From an uncultured Rhodopila sp. (GTDB lineage: Bacteria > Pseudomonadota > Alphaproteobacteria > Acetobacterales > Acetobacteraceae): a stretch of DNA of 64,000 nt. The position numbers and the translations under genes are program-made. The notes under the pieces were generated by a model that was not told the origin of the DNA, did no database searches, and saw only the letters and a list, made by a program, of their open reading frames with translations. Numbering within the stretch: the stretch's first letter is position 1; every line of letters starts with the position of its first letter. Of the stretch, positions 16,459 to 24,612 are shown piece by piece. The stretch lies in NCBI RefSeq assembly GCF_903944925.1, contig NZ_CAJATU010000131.1:62001-126000 (forward strand), read 5' to 3'.

Positions 16459-18800
16459 AGCTGTTCCTCGAGCTCGACGGTGAAGGAGACCCGGCGATTG
16501 GCCGAGCGCGCGGCTTCGGTGGGCTGGGCCAGAATCGGTTCCAGGTCGCCGGCGCCGCGCACCTGCAGCAGATCGGGATCGACGCCGCGCTTGCGCAGCA
16601 GGGCGCGCACCGCCTCGGCCCGCGCCAGGCTGAGCGAGAGGTTGAACGTGCCCTTGCCGAGCGCGTCGGAGTGTCCGGTGAGCATCACCCGCGCCACCAC
16701 ATGCAGGCTCGGCGCCAGGGTTTCCAGCGCCTTCAGGTCGTCCGCCAACTGATCCAGCAGCGCATCCTGCCCGGACGCCGGCAGCGGTTCGTTGTTGTCG
16801 AAGCGGATGGTGCGCGCCTGAATGTCGTCGCGCAGCTTGCCGATGGCGCCGTCGCTGACGGTCTTCACCGCGTCCAGGTCGAACACCGGCGCGCCGGACG
16901 GCAGAATGCGGGCTGCCATATGGGCGCGTTCGAGCCAGAGCGACGGTGCGGAGCCTTGCGCGACGATGCGGTCGCCTTCCACTACGAAGCGCACCGTCGG
17001 AGGTGGGGTCAAAGTCGCCTGCAGCCGCCGCAGGACGATCTGCGGGTCGAGCGCCTGGTACGGCGCCCAGCGGGCAATGACATGCGCCGGATCGATCCCC
17101 GCCTCGGTCAACGCCACCTCCGGGTCAAGCGCGAGCGGATCGCGCAAGCCGGCGATCATGAATTTGCCGAACCGTTGCCCGGTTTCGGTAACGACGATCC
17201 CCGGTTGCGCCCTCAGTCGCGCCACGTAATCATCCCATCGCCGATCGGCTTGGGCGTCGAGGTTGCGGATGGAGGCGAGGTCGAGGATGGGGGCGCCCGC
17301 CGGCAGCGTCCGGGCAATGGCGCGGGCGCGCTCCAGCCAGGCGGCGGGTGCGGCGCCTTCGGCCATGATGCGGTCGCCATCGATGCTGAGCCGCACGTCC
17401 GGCGGCGGATCAAGCGTCGCCGCCAGCCGTTTCAGGACGATCTGCGGATCGAGCGCCTGGTACGGCGCCCAGCGGGCAATGACGTTGGCCGGATCGATTT
17501 CCATCGCGCCGAGCGCCTGCTGCGGGTCCGCGGCGAGCGGGTCGCGCAGGCCGGTGAGGGTGAACTTGCCGTCGCGGCGCCCCGTCTCGGTGACGACGAT
17601 GCCCGGCAGCGCGCGAAGCTGTGCCAGATAGTGGTCCCAGCGGCGATCCTCTTGCCAGCTTCGGGTGACCCGGGCGCTGACGAACAACAGCACCGCCACT
17701 GCTATCGGCAGGGCCAGCCAGGGGAAGCCGAAGCGGGTTTTTTGCGGCCTCGCCTGGCGCAGCGCCACGCATTCGGTCAGTTCGGCTTCGACATCGGCGA
17801 GGCTGGTGCCGTCGCCATCGAAGTCCTGCAGCGCCTGATGCCGCTCCTGGTGGATGCGCGACAGGGCGGCGTTGAGACTGTCGTGCAGTTCTTCCGGCGG
17901 CTTGCCGCGGATCACCGCGACCAGCGTGGCGATCGGTCCCGGCTCCGACCAGACCGTGAGTTCGCCCAGCCGCATCGTATCGATGCCCTGGTTTTCCGCG
18001 CCGCTGAAGGAATCGCGGACGAAATCCTGGATTGCCGTCAGCATGGAGGAGACGAGCTGCGGGTCCTGGCTGGCGGCGTTCTCGGCGGCGGCGTGGCAGA
18101 TCAGCAGGCCCGTGTGGCGGTGAATCAAGAAGACGTGTTCTACCTGGTAGACCAGCGTGTGCTTGAGCACGACTTCGGCGAAGGACAGGCCCGTCCGCCA
18201 GGCTTCCCAGCGCCAGGCCAGGCCGCGCAGGGTCAGGCTGTGCTTCAGGGTTTCGTTCAACGACTGGAATGTCCGGTCGATCGTCTCGCCGATGGATTTG
18301 CGGATGGCCGGGACGATCAGCGGGTAGAGGATATTGACCAGGGTGTGCGGGTCGTTGCGGATGGAGGTCTGCGTCGCCTTCTCCAGCGACGGCGCCAGGA
18401 CCTGGCCAAGCCGGGCATCCCCGGTGGCCTGCGCAAAGGCTGTCGGCAGGATGCGCCCGACGGCCGCGGCCAACTGCTCGGGGTCGTCCAGAATATTGCT
18501 GAGCCGGGCGAGCAGTTCGATCTCATGCCCCATCAGCAGTGTGCGTAATTGTTCTAGTCTAATATCTGTAGCGGGTGCGGCATCGGGTGTCCCGGCGAGC
18601 TCCGGCCGGACGTTGCGGGCGATGTCGAGCAGCAAGGCGGCGAGGGCCTTGCGGTCGAACCCGTTCTCGCCCGAGGGCGGCCTGAGCAGCCACTCGAGCG
18701 GTTCGGGCGAGGATGTGCTCACCGTCTCGGTTGTGTCAGGCGGCCGGCCATCCCCGGGCCGGGGCGGTCGCGCCGTTGCCGTTGGTTTTGACGGCGACAT
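16455..18800 (-). CDS. Large inner-membrane protein: roadblock/longin-like region, duplicated BON-like domain, OmpA domain
   Basis: 781 residues. Residues 1-350 are cytoplasmic and helical. Within them VEHVFLIHRHTGLLICH, MLTAIQDFVRDSF and GELTVWSEPGPIATLVAVIR resemble sensory longin/roadblock regions that partner small GTPases. One membrane segment follows (about 358-377, PWLALPIAVAVLLFVSARV). Two ~134-residue repeats start at 386 and 520 (RRWDHYLAQLRALPGIVVTE and its copy). The C-terminal ~110 residues are an OmpA/MotB peptidoglycan-binding domain (TGHSDALGKGTFNLSLSLAR, RRVSFTVEL). It would link the cytoplasmic GTPase to the cell wall. The start at ATG 18800 overlaps the coiled-coil gene; GTG 18722 is an alternative. 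Confidence 0.82.
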   Translation of the reverse strand: MSPSKPTATARPPRPGDGRPPDTTETVSTSSPEPLEWLLRPPSGENGFDRKALAALLLDIARNVRPELAGTPDAAPATDIRLEQLRTLLMGHEIELLARLSNILDDPEQLAAAVGRILPTAFAQATGDARLGQVLAPSLEKATQTSIRNDPHTLVNILYPLIVPAIRKSIGETIDRTFQSLNETLKHSLTLRGLAWRWEAWRTGLSFAEVVLKHTLVYQVEHVFLIHRHTGLLICHAAAENAASQDPQLVSSMLTAIQDFVRDSFSGAENQGIDTMRLGELTVWSEPGPIATLVAVIRGKPPEELHDSLNAALSRIHQERHQALQDFDGDGTSLADVEAELTECVALRQARPQKTRFGFPWLALPIAVAVLLFVSARVTRSWQEDRRWDHYLAQLRALPGIVVTETGRRDGKFTLTGLRDPLAADPQQALGAMEIDPANVIARWAPYQALDPQIVLKRLAATLDPPPDVRLSIDGDRIMAEGAAPAAWLERARAIARTLPAGAPILDLASIRNLDAQADRRWDDYVARLRAQPGIVVTETGQRFGKFMIAGLRDPLALDPEVALTEAGIDPAHVIARWAPYQALDPQIVLRRLQATLTPPPTVRFVVEGDRIVAQGSAPSLWLERAHMAARILPSGAPVFDLDAVKTVSDGAIGKLRDDIQARTIRFDNNEPLPASGQDALLDQLADDLKALETLAPSLHVVARVMLTGHSDALGKGTFNLSLSLARAEAVRALLRKRGVDPDLLQVRGAGDLEPILAQPTEAARSANRRVSFTVELEEQL
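16845..17645 (-). repeat. Internal tandem duplication in the OmpA-domain gene
   Basis: Two direct repeats of about 400 bases lie at roughly 17244-17645 and 16845-17243. They remain very alike even at DNA level: the stretch encoding IARWAPYQALDPQIVL is almost unchanged in both. This points to a recent or conserved tandem duplication of a BON-like periplasmic domain. Confidence 0.85.
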
Positions 18801-19377
18801 CCTGGTTCAGGCATCTGGCGACCTCCACGAACAGGCCGGCGAGGAGGTTGCGGTCGGTTTTGACGTTGCTGAGTTCGGCGAACATTTTCTCGAACGTCTG
18901 GTGGGTGTCGTCATGCTTGCGCTTGATTTCATCGCGCAGGGACTGGACTTCGCGGGTGACGCGATCGCCGATCTCGCGCTCGAAATTGGCGAGCTGGTCG
19001 GAGATGGCGCGGAGGCGCTTTTCCAGGTTTTCGTTCTGGTCTCTCAGTGTGCGCTCGATTCCCTTGTCGGCATCGACGCGTTGGTCTTTTTCTTCACGCA
19101 ATTGAGCGGAGAGTGACTCGACCTGCTTCTTGGCGTTCGACTCAAACGCGCTGAGATTGCGCGCGGTGTCCGCCTCGACATCCTTGAAGCGCTGGGAGAA
19201 CCGTTCCTCCAGCTTGGAGAAGCGGCGGTCGTAGTCCTGCATCTGGTTGCCGAACAGCAGGTCGCGGATTTTATCGACGCCGACGGCGGTTTCCGGTCCC
19301 TGGGCGGCGGCGGCGGCGAGCATGGCGTCCGCAGCGCCTGATGTTTCGGCGTTTGGCTTGGTTGGTGTGACGGCCAC
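18736..19377 (-). CDS. Coiled-coil protein, first gene of the GTPase/OmpA operon
   Basis: 213 residues. After a short Ala-rich leader comes KIRDLLFGNQMQDYDRRFSK, then about 110 residues of heptad-rich coiled coil (LEERFSQRFKDVEADTARNL, QVESLSAQLREEKDQRVDAD, LEKRLRAISDQLANFEREIG). The tail (MFAELSNVKTDRNLLAGLFV) is better conserved in look, and the end is Gly/Asn/Pro-rich. No signal peptide, so it is cytoplasmic. It overlaps the OmpA-like gene by 65 bases. Likely a scaffold for the downstream GTPase and membrane protein; this is inferred from operon position. Confidence 0.8.
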   Translation of the reverse strand: MAVTPTKPNAETSGAADAMLAAAAAQGPETAVGVDKIRDLLFGNQMQDYDRRFSKLEERFSQRFKDVEADTARNLSAFESNAKKQVESLSAQLREEKDQRVDADKGIERTLRDQNENLEKRLRAISDQLANFEREIGDRVTREVQSLRDEIKRKHDDTHQTFEKMFAELSNVKTDRNLLAGLFVEVARCLNQDVAVKTNGNGATAPARGWPAA

Positions 19378-20007
19378 CGGCGCATCTCCTTCGATCAGAT
19401 GATGTTTCGCTACCAGACAGTCTTCCTGGTCCCGGTTGCGACAGAGCCGAAATGTCCGTGCCGGAAGCGTGGCAGGGGAGCTTTCCCGGGTTCGCGATGA
19501 TCAGCTTTGACGAAACGGGAAGAATTCTTACCTGTGGTGCCGGCTTGAGCCGTCGGGAACGGTCGCAATCATGCCTCAGTGCTGAAAGATTTATGCACGG
19601 GTTCTTGCGGGTGCGCAAGCCTGATCATGGCGATGTCTGCCGGATTTCGTTGCTATTATGGTTTTTTATTGGGCATTTAGTTTGCATTTTGTGTTATATT
19701 GCGGTTTATGTTATGGATTTGCATCTCTTTGAGAGAGTGCGGAACTCAGCTTCGTCCGCGCCGCCGCGCGATGCGGCGTAGGCGCTGATTTGGGGTTGGC
19801 AGGCGCGGACGTCGCCCCGTATGTGTCCTGGTCGGCCAAGCCCGGCCATGACGCCGGGCCGGCGACGGCGGAACGGGAGCCGCGGCGGCGGCATGGAGGC
19901 CTGGCTGCGGCACGGCGGCGGCCACCTTGGCCAGGCAGGCCTCGGTTCCGGCGTTTAACGTTGCCTCTGGCCGATACGGCGGTGCGACGTTAAAAGGGGC
20001 CGCCTTT
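19378..20007. other. Long intergenic region with an AT-rich core; promoter for the coiled-coil operon likely
   Basis: About 630 bases between the divergent coiled-coil gene and the tRNA. Bases about 19640-19740 are very AT-rich for this genome (runs such as ggttttttattgggc). A frame from ATG 19593 could encode 62 residues with one strong membrane helix (LLLWFFIGHLVCILCYIAVY), but it has only a weak ribosome site and I do not call it. A GC-rich part with weak similarity to the genome-wide palindrome lies near 19828-19860. Confidence 0.5.
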
Positions 20008-20090
20008 GCCCGCCTGGCGGAATGGTAGACGCAGCGGACTTAAAATCCGCAGTTCGAAAGGACGTGCCGGTTCAAGTCCGGCGGTGGGCA
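20008..20090 (+). tRNA. tRNA-Leu (anticodon UAA)
   Basis: The acceptor strand gcccgcc at 20008 pairs with ggtgggc at 20083-20089 (one G-U pair). The D-arm contains ggcggaatggtagac, the anticodon arm is cggac-ttaaaat-ccg with anticodon taa, a long class-II variable arm follows, and the T-arm is ccggttcaagtccgg. The discriminator base is A, as needed for LeuRS. The CCA end is not encoded (the next bases are tag). Confidence 0.95.
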
Positions 20091-20097
20091 TAGGGTG

Positions 20098-20220
20098 CTA
20101 CTGACGGGCCGGGACGACGATCGTGGTATTGCTGGCCGGTGCCCGCGGACTGCTGCTGCTGAACGACAGGCATCCGCTCAGGGCCAGCAACAACAGTGCG
20201 GCTAGCGACGTGAAACGCAT
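20098..20220 (-). CDS. Micro-lipoprotein, 40 residues
   Basis: MRFTSLAALLLLALSGCLSF is a complete type-II signal peptide with lipobox LSGC, so the mature lipoprotein is only about 24 residues (CLSFSSSSPRAPASNTTIVV plus PARQ). GAAGGAT lies about 7 bases before the ATG. A clear relative is encoded at 31676-31807 (LSGCLSFSSS, Pro run, TT-V-P), which argues strongly that both are real genes. It ends just beyond the tRNA on the opposite strand. Function unknown. Confidence 0.72.
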   Translation of the reverse strand: MRFTSLAALLLLALSGCLSFSSSSPRAPASNTTIVVPARQ

Positions 20221-20449
20221 GGTCAGTATCCTTCGGTCGGTGGGGTCAAGGCGGCATCGCGGCCGCGCTGGCAGCGGCCAGCCTAAACGGTTTCGTGATG
20301 CAAATGTTGCCATCACAGAAATGTGCTGCTGTCTGCTTTGGGACCGCGCGCCTGCGCTCACGCTATCGCGCGTGCCTGCAACCGGTCCCGGCCGGAGGAC
20401 ATTTGCCTTCGGCAACACACGCGTCACCCCATTCAAGGAGCCGGCGTCC

Positions 20450-22207
20450 ATGAACCCCGCCATCCGCACCGCCACGGCGGCCACCGCTCTGACCACACTC
20501 CTGCTGGCCGCCGCGCCGGCACACGCGCAGACCGCGTGCAAAGGCGACGCCGGCGGCATCACGGTTTCGCCCGGCTTCTGCGCCACGGTGTTCGCCGACA
20601 AGCTCGGCCATGTCCGCCACCTGGCGGTTGCCCCGGACGGCACCGTCTACGCCAACACCTGGAGCGGCCGGTACTACCATAACGACACACCCCCGCCGGG
20701 CGGCATGCTGGTCGCGCTGAAGGACTCCAAGGGTGAGGGCCGGGCGGACCGGATCGTGCGCTTCGGACCGTCGCATGACCAGGAGGACGGCGGCGGCACC
20801 GGCATCGCGGTCTACAACAACCATGTCTACGCCGAGACCAACGACCGCATCGTCCGCTACGCGTTGCCGGCGGATGGGCTCGCGCCGGCTGAACAGCCGG
20901 AAACCGTGGTCTCCGGCCTGCCGCTCGGCGGCGACCATCCGATGCATCCGTTCGGCATCGGCCCGGACGGCAGCCTGTATGTCGATCTCGGCTCCGCCAC
21001 CAATGCCTGCCAGAGCCAGAACCGCATCCCCGGCATCCCCGGCAACAAACCCTGCACGGAGCTGGAAACCCGCGGCGGCATATGGCGCTACGACGCCAAC
21101 GCGCTGAACCAGCATTTTTCGCCGGCGGATCGCTTCGCCACCGGGCTGCGCAACGGCGAGGGTTTTTCGTTCGATTCAGCCGGGCGGCTGTTCGGCACCC
21201 AGCACGGCCGCGACCAGTTGTACGAGAACTGGCCGAAGCTGTACCAGCCGCTTCAGGGGCAGAACAACCCGGCCGAGGAACTGGTCGAACTGCGGCGCGG
21301 CGCCGATTTCGGCTGGCCGGAGTGCTATTTCGACTACGACCAAAAGAAGCTGGTGCTGGCTCCGGAATACGGCGGCGACGGCGGCCGGACGCAGGGCGTC
21401 TGCGCGGAGAAGCAGGCCCCTGTCGCCGCGTTCCCGGCGCATTGGGCGCCGAACGACGTGCTGATCTATGATGGCAGCCAGTTCCCGGCCTCTTACAAGG
21501 GCGGAGCGTTCCTGGCTTTCCATGGCTCGTGGAACCGCGCGCCCGGACCGCAGGGCGGTTACAACGTGGTGTTCCAGCCTTTGGCGGACGGCAAGGCCTC
21601 CGGGCCGTTCGTGATTTTCGCTGATGGGTTCGCCGGGGCGGACAAGCAGCCCGGCCGCGCCGCGCACCGCCCGACCGGCCTTGCCGCCGGACCCGATGGC
21701 GCGCTGTACATCGCCGACGACGCGGGCGGGCGGATCTGGCGGGTGACCTTCCAGGGCGACCGCAAGGACGCCGGCCTCGCCCCCGGCGCCCGGGTGGCGG
21801 CCGGCCAGCCGGCCGCCTCGGGCAATGCGATGCCGCCGGAGGGACTGCATCCCGACGCCGGGGGGGCGGCTTTGCCGGTACCGCCGGGCGGCTCGCCGGA
21901 TCAGGTGGCGCTGGGCGATCGCATCTTCCACGGCCAGGTGGCGGGCGGAACCTGCACCGGGTGCCACGGGACCGACGGGAAGGGGTCGGATGTCGGGGCG
22001 AACCTGACCACCGGCCATTACCTCTGGAGCGATGGCAGCCCGCAGGGGATCGCGCAGACGATCCAGCGCGGGGTGCCGCAGCCGAAGGACCATACCGGGG
22101 CGATGCCGCCGATGGGCGGGGCGCAACTGTCGCAGGCCGATGTCGCCGCGGTGGCGGATTATGTGTGGGCGCTGGGGCACCGGGGCACGCAGACCAGCAC
22201 GCGGTAG
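20450..22207 (+). CDS. Secreted PQQ-type sugar/sorbosone dehydrogenase fused to cytochrome c
   Basis: 585 residues from ATG 20450 with AGGAG nine bases upstream. A Sec signal peptide ends in AAAPAHAQ. Residues ~40-450 form a six-bladed propeller of the sorbosone/glucose dehydrogenase (SdhB/GDH-B) type: HLAVAPDGTVYANTWSGRYY, HPFGIGPDGSLYVDLGSATN, GFSFDSAGRLFGTQHGRDQL, FLAFHGSWNRAPGPQGGYN. The C-terminal ~100 residues are a class-I cytochrome c with CTGCHG and the likely axial Met in GAMPPMGG. Electrons from periplasmic substrate oxidation would pass directly to the fused heme. It lies 233 bases upstream of the radical SAM/nitrogenase-like operon on the same strand; a functional link is not shown. 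Confidence 0.88.
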   Translation: MNPAIRTATAATALTTLLLAAAPAHAQTACKGDAGGITVSPGFCATVFADKLGHVRHLAVAPDGTVYANTWSGRYYHNDTPPPGGMLVALKDSKGEGRADRIVRFGPSHDQEDGGGTGIAVYNNHVYAETNDRIVRYALPADGLAPAEQPETVVSGLPLGGDHPMHPFGIGPDGSLYVDLGSATNACQSQNRIPGIPGNKPCTELETRGGIWRYDANALNQHFSPADRFATGLRNGEGFSFDSAGRLFGTQHGRDQLYENWPKLYQPLQGQNNPAEELVELRRGADFGWPECYFDYDQKKLVLAPEYGGDGGRTQGVCAEKQAPVAAFPAHWAPNDVLIYDGSQFPASYKGGAFLAFHGSWNRAPGPQGGYNVVFQPLADGKASGPFVIFADGFAGADKQPGRAAHRPTGLAAGPDGALYIADDAGGRIWRVTFQGDRKDAGLAPGARVAAGQPAASGNAMPPEGLHPDAGGAALPVPPGGSPDQVALGDRIFHGQVAGGTCTGCHGTDGKGSDVGANLTTGHYLWSDGSPQGIAQTIQRGVPQPKDHTGAMPPMGGAQLSQADVAAVADYVWALGHRGTQTSTR

Positions 22208-22336
22208 GCGGCACGGCCCGGTCGTGACACAGGTGGAAGGCCGCCGCGATAACCATGACGTCCAGCCACCAAATCCGTCCATCCAATCAAACCCCGCGTC
22301 ATAGACGGTAATCGTCAAGTTCCACCGAATGTCGTG

Positions 22337-22363
22337 TTGACCCACCAATCGTCGGCGTATAAT
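22337..22363 (+). promoter_or_regulatory. Sigma-70-type promoter of the radical SAM/nitrogenase-like operon
   Basis: TTGACC at 22337-22342 and TATAAT at 22358-22363, with a 15-base spacer (16 if GTTGAC is used). Such close matches to both hexamers are rare in DNA this rich in GC. No sigma-54 -24/-12 element, which nif promoters usually have, is visible upstream of the operon. Confidence 0.6.
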
Positions 22364-22372
22364 GCTCTCCCT

Positions 22373-22419
22373 GGCCGCACCAACGCGGCCCGGGTCGCCC
22401 ACGCCAGATCGTGACCCGG
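22373..22419 (+). promoter_or_regulatory. Structured 5' leader with two hairpins
   Basis: Downstream of the promoter and before the ribosome site (AAGGAG at 22129+300, that is 22429-22434) lie two inverted repeats. GGCCGC (22373-22378) pairs with GCGGCC (22385-22390), and CCGGGTC (22390-22396) pairs with GACCCGG (22413-22419). They share base 22390 and so could be mutually exclusive or stacked. It does not match a SAM-II, SAH or other riboswitch consensus that I know. Confidence 0.4.
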
Positions 22420-22440
22420 CCACGCTCCAAGGAGACTCGC

Positions 22441-23673
22441 ATGCCCGCGGTACGTTCTGTTGCCGAGATCAAGACCCAACTCTGGCAGGAACTGGCGCTG
22501 AAAGCCGAGCTGATCAATGAAGGCGTTGCGATCACGCAGGATGCGCTCGACCTGATCAAGCCCGGCGTCATCGCGCAGGAACAGGTGCACAGCCTGTTCG
22601 AAATGGATTTCGATACCCATGATTTCGAGCTGCCCTCCGGCTACGACCTGCCGAATGGGCTGTCCGTCGGGTTCCGCTGGAACAAGCGGTCCAACAACGT
22701 TATTACCGCCGACGGCAACCGCACTCTCCTGCTGCGCGACGGGCATGAGCATGGCGAGGTGAAATTCCACCCGCGACCGGGGTGGTATAGCCGCAAAACC
22801 TCCGACGGCCAGGACATGTCCACCGTCGGCGTGCTGTATCGCAACCGCGCGCTGTTCGTCGCCTACAGCAACGAGTGCTCCTACAAGGACAAGGGCGAGG
22901 ACTGCCTGTTCTGCAACATCAACTCGACCAAGGACACCTACGGCGAGAAGCGCGGCATCTTCTGGAAGACCGCCGGGCAAATCGGCGAAGTCGCCGCCGC
23001 CGCGTATAAGGAAGGCCTGATCGACCACCTGACGATCAGCGGCGGCGTCATCCCGGAACGGCGCGAACTCGACTACTATCTGGATGTTGCCGAGGCGATC
23101 CAGGACCACACCGGGCTGGAGGATTTCAACGGCACCGCGGTTGTCGCCGCCCCGCTCGACCTGCGCCACCTCGACCGCTTCAAGGAGGCCGGCTACCGCA
23201 CCACGGCGATGAATATCGAGCTGTGGGACAAGAACATGTACGACACGATCTGCCCCGGCAAGTCGCGCGGCGGCGGCGGCTGGGACCATTGGGTGAAGGC
23301 ACTGAACTATGCCGTCGGCGTGTTCGGCCGCGGCAATGTGCGCTCCAACATGGTCGCCGGGATCGAGCCGAAGAAGAAGACGGTCGAAGGCATCCACATC
23401 ATGACCGAGGCCGGCATCGTCGCCACCGCGACGATCTGGTGCCCCAACCCGGGATCGGAGCTGGAAGGCCATCGCGCGCCGGAATCCGGCTGGTATCTGG
23501 ATCTCGCGCACACCATTGCGGGCGCGTGGCGGAAAGCCGGCTTCACCTGGCAGCAGGTGTGCGACTGCAACGCCTCGAACGACACGCTTCAGCACGACAT
23601 CTGGCGCATCCAGGACGAGACCCTGCCGGTGTTCGCCACCGCCCGGACGCTGGTGTCCGAACCGGCGGAATGA
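22441..23673 (+). CDS. Non-canonical radical SAM protein of a nitrogenase-like operon
   Basis: 410 residues, ATG 22441, AAGGAG seven bases upstream. After a ~140-residue N-terminal region comes the cluster motif YSNECSYKDKGEDCLFCN: Cys146, Cys155, Cys158, a CX8CX2C spacing instead of CX3CX2C. The SAM-binding barrel follows (LTISGGVIPERRELDYYLDV with the GGE-like GGV, TTAMNIELWDKNMYDTICPG, IEPKKKTVEGIHIM). It is not NifB: the NifB C-x3-C-x2-C site and NafY-like tail are absent. It is directly followed by H-, D- and K-like genes, so it probably builds or modifies a cofactor or substrate for them. The order radical SAM-H-D-K recalls the methylthio-alkane reductase (mar) operon, but identity is not established. 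Confidence 0.85.
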   Translation: MPAVRSVAEIKTQLWQELALKAELINEGVAITQDALDLIKPGVIAQEQVHSLFEMDFDTHDFELPSGYDLPNGLSVGFRWNKRSNNVITADGNRTLLLRDGHEHGEVKFHPRPGWYSRKTSDGQDMSTVGVLYRNRALFVAYSNECSYKDKGEDCLFCNINSTKDTYGEKRGIFWKTAGQIGEVAAAAYKEGLIDHLTISGGVIPERRELDYYLDVAEAIQDHTGLEDFNGTAVVAAPLDLRHLDRFKEAGYRTTAMNIELWDKNMYDTICPGKSRGGGGWDHWVKALNYAVGVFGRGNVRSNMVAGIEPKKKTVEGIHIMTEAGIVATATIWCPNPGSELEGHRAPESGWYLDLAHTIAGAWRKAGFTWQQVCDCNASNDTLQHDIWRIQDETLPVFATARTLVSEPAE

Positions 23674-23735
23674 GTCAGCAGGCCCGGGGGTTCGCTCTCC
23701 GGGCCGCCGTTCTTGAAGTAAGCACCGGGGGTCCA

Positions 23736-24611
23736 GTGACCGAACGCAGCGTCAAACACATCGCCATCTACGGCAAGGGCGGCATCGGCAAGTCCACCAC
23801 CACGTCCAACATCTCCGCCGCGCTCGCCGAAGCCGGCCGCCGCGTCATCCAGGTCGGCTGCGACCCCAAGGCCGACTCGACCACCATCCTGCGCGGCGGC
23901 GAGGATCTGCCCACGGTGCTGGACACCTTGCGCGAGCAGGGCAAGGTCAGGCTGGAGGACATTTCCGCACTCGGCTTCGGCGGCGTGCTGTGCATCGAAT
24001 CCGGCGGTCCGGTGCCGGGCGTCGGCTGCGCCGGCCGCGGCATCAGCACGGCGGTCGATCTGCTGCACGAGCTGGAGGTGTTCGAGCAGTTCCAGCCCGA
24101 CGTGGTGCTGTACGACGTGCTCGGCGACGTGGTCTGCGGCGGCTTCGCCGTGCCGATACGCGACGGGATCGCGGACCGGGCGTTCGTGGTGACGTCGTCG
24201 GATTTCATGGCGATCTTCGCCGCCAACAACCTGTTCAAGGCGGTCAGCAAATACGCGCCCTCCGGCGGTGCCCGGCTGGGTGGCATCATCGCCAACAACC
24301 TTCAGGCGCCGTACGCCCGCTCCCTGGTGGACGATTTCGCGGGACGCACCGGCACCCGGGTCGTCGGCTACGTGCCGCGCTCGATGGCGGTGGCGCAGGG
24401 CGAGTTGTACGGCCGCACGGTGATCGAATCCTCGCCGCATTCCGAGCAGGCCGAGATCTACCGCCGGCTGGCGCGGGCCGTGGTGGATGACGAGACCACC
24501 ACCCTGCCGCGTCCGCTGAACGGTCCGGCGCTGAAGTCCTGGGCGAAGGAATGGGGCGACCGGATCTTCGTCGAGGACTCGCAACTGGTCGAAGCCGGCG
24601 GCGGAGTCTGA
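23736..24611 (+). CDS. Nitrogenase-reductase-like (NifH/BchL-type) iron protein
   Basis: 291 residues from GTG 23736. Walker A is YGKGGIGKSTT, switch I CDPKADSTT, and the two cluster ligands are Cys97 (PGVGCAGRG) and Cys133 (DVVCGGF), as in NifH. Arg100, the ADP-ribosylation site in NifH, is kept. Thus a homodimer with one bridging [4Fe-4S] and MgATP-driven electron delivery is expected. An in-frame ATG at 23670 overlaps the radical SAM stop as ATGA and would add 22 residues unlike any NifH N-terminus. I prefer the GTG on homology, but coupling favours the ATG. The partner is surely the D/K pair downstream. Confidence 0.93.
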   Translation: MTERSVKHIAIYGKGGIGKSTTTSNISAALAEAGRRVIQVGCDPKADSTTILRGGEDLPTVLDTLREQGKVRLEDISALGFGGVLCIESGGPVPGVGCAGRGISTAVDLLHELEVFEQFQPDVVLYDVLGDVVCGGFAVPIRDGIADRAFVVTSSDFMAIFAANNLFKAVSKYAPSGGARLGGIIANNLQAPYARSLVDDFAGRTGTRVVGYVPRSMAVAQGELYGRTVIESSPHSEQAEIYRRLARAVVDDETTTLPRPLNGPALKSWAKEWGDRIFVEDSQLVEAGGGV

Positions 24612-24612
24612 G

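Noticed and set aside
16671-18548. 625-codon plus-strand frame opposite the OmpA-domain gene
   Set aside because: Antisense shadow with repetitive Arg/Gln/His composition; its apparent repeats only mirror the real gene's duplication.
19593-19781. 62-residue frame with one strong membrane helix in an AT-rich intergenic region
   Set aside because: Weak ribosome site, no relatives recognised, and the hydrophobic run could simply come from T-rich DNA.
22373-22419. Leader hairpins as a SAM-II or SAH riboswitch
   Set aside because: The conserved core bases and pseudoknot of those classes are not present.
22441-23673. Radical SAM protein as NifB
   Set aside because: The CX3CX2C NifB site and its flanking conserved Cys/His are absent; spacing is CX8CX2C.
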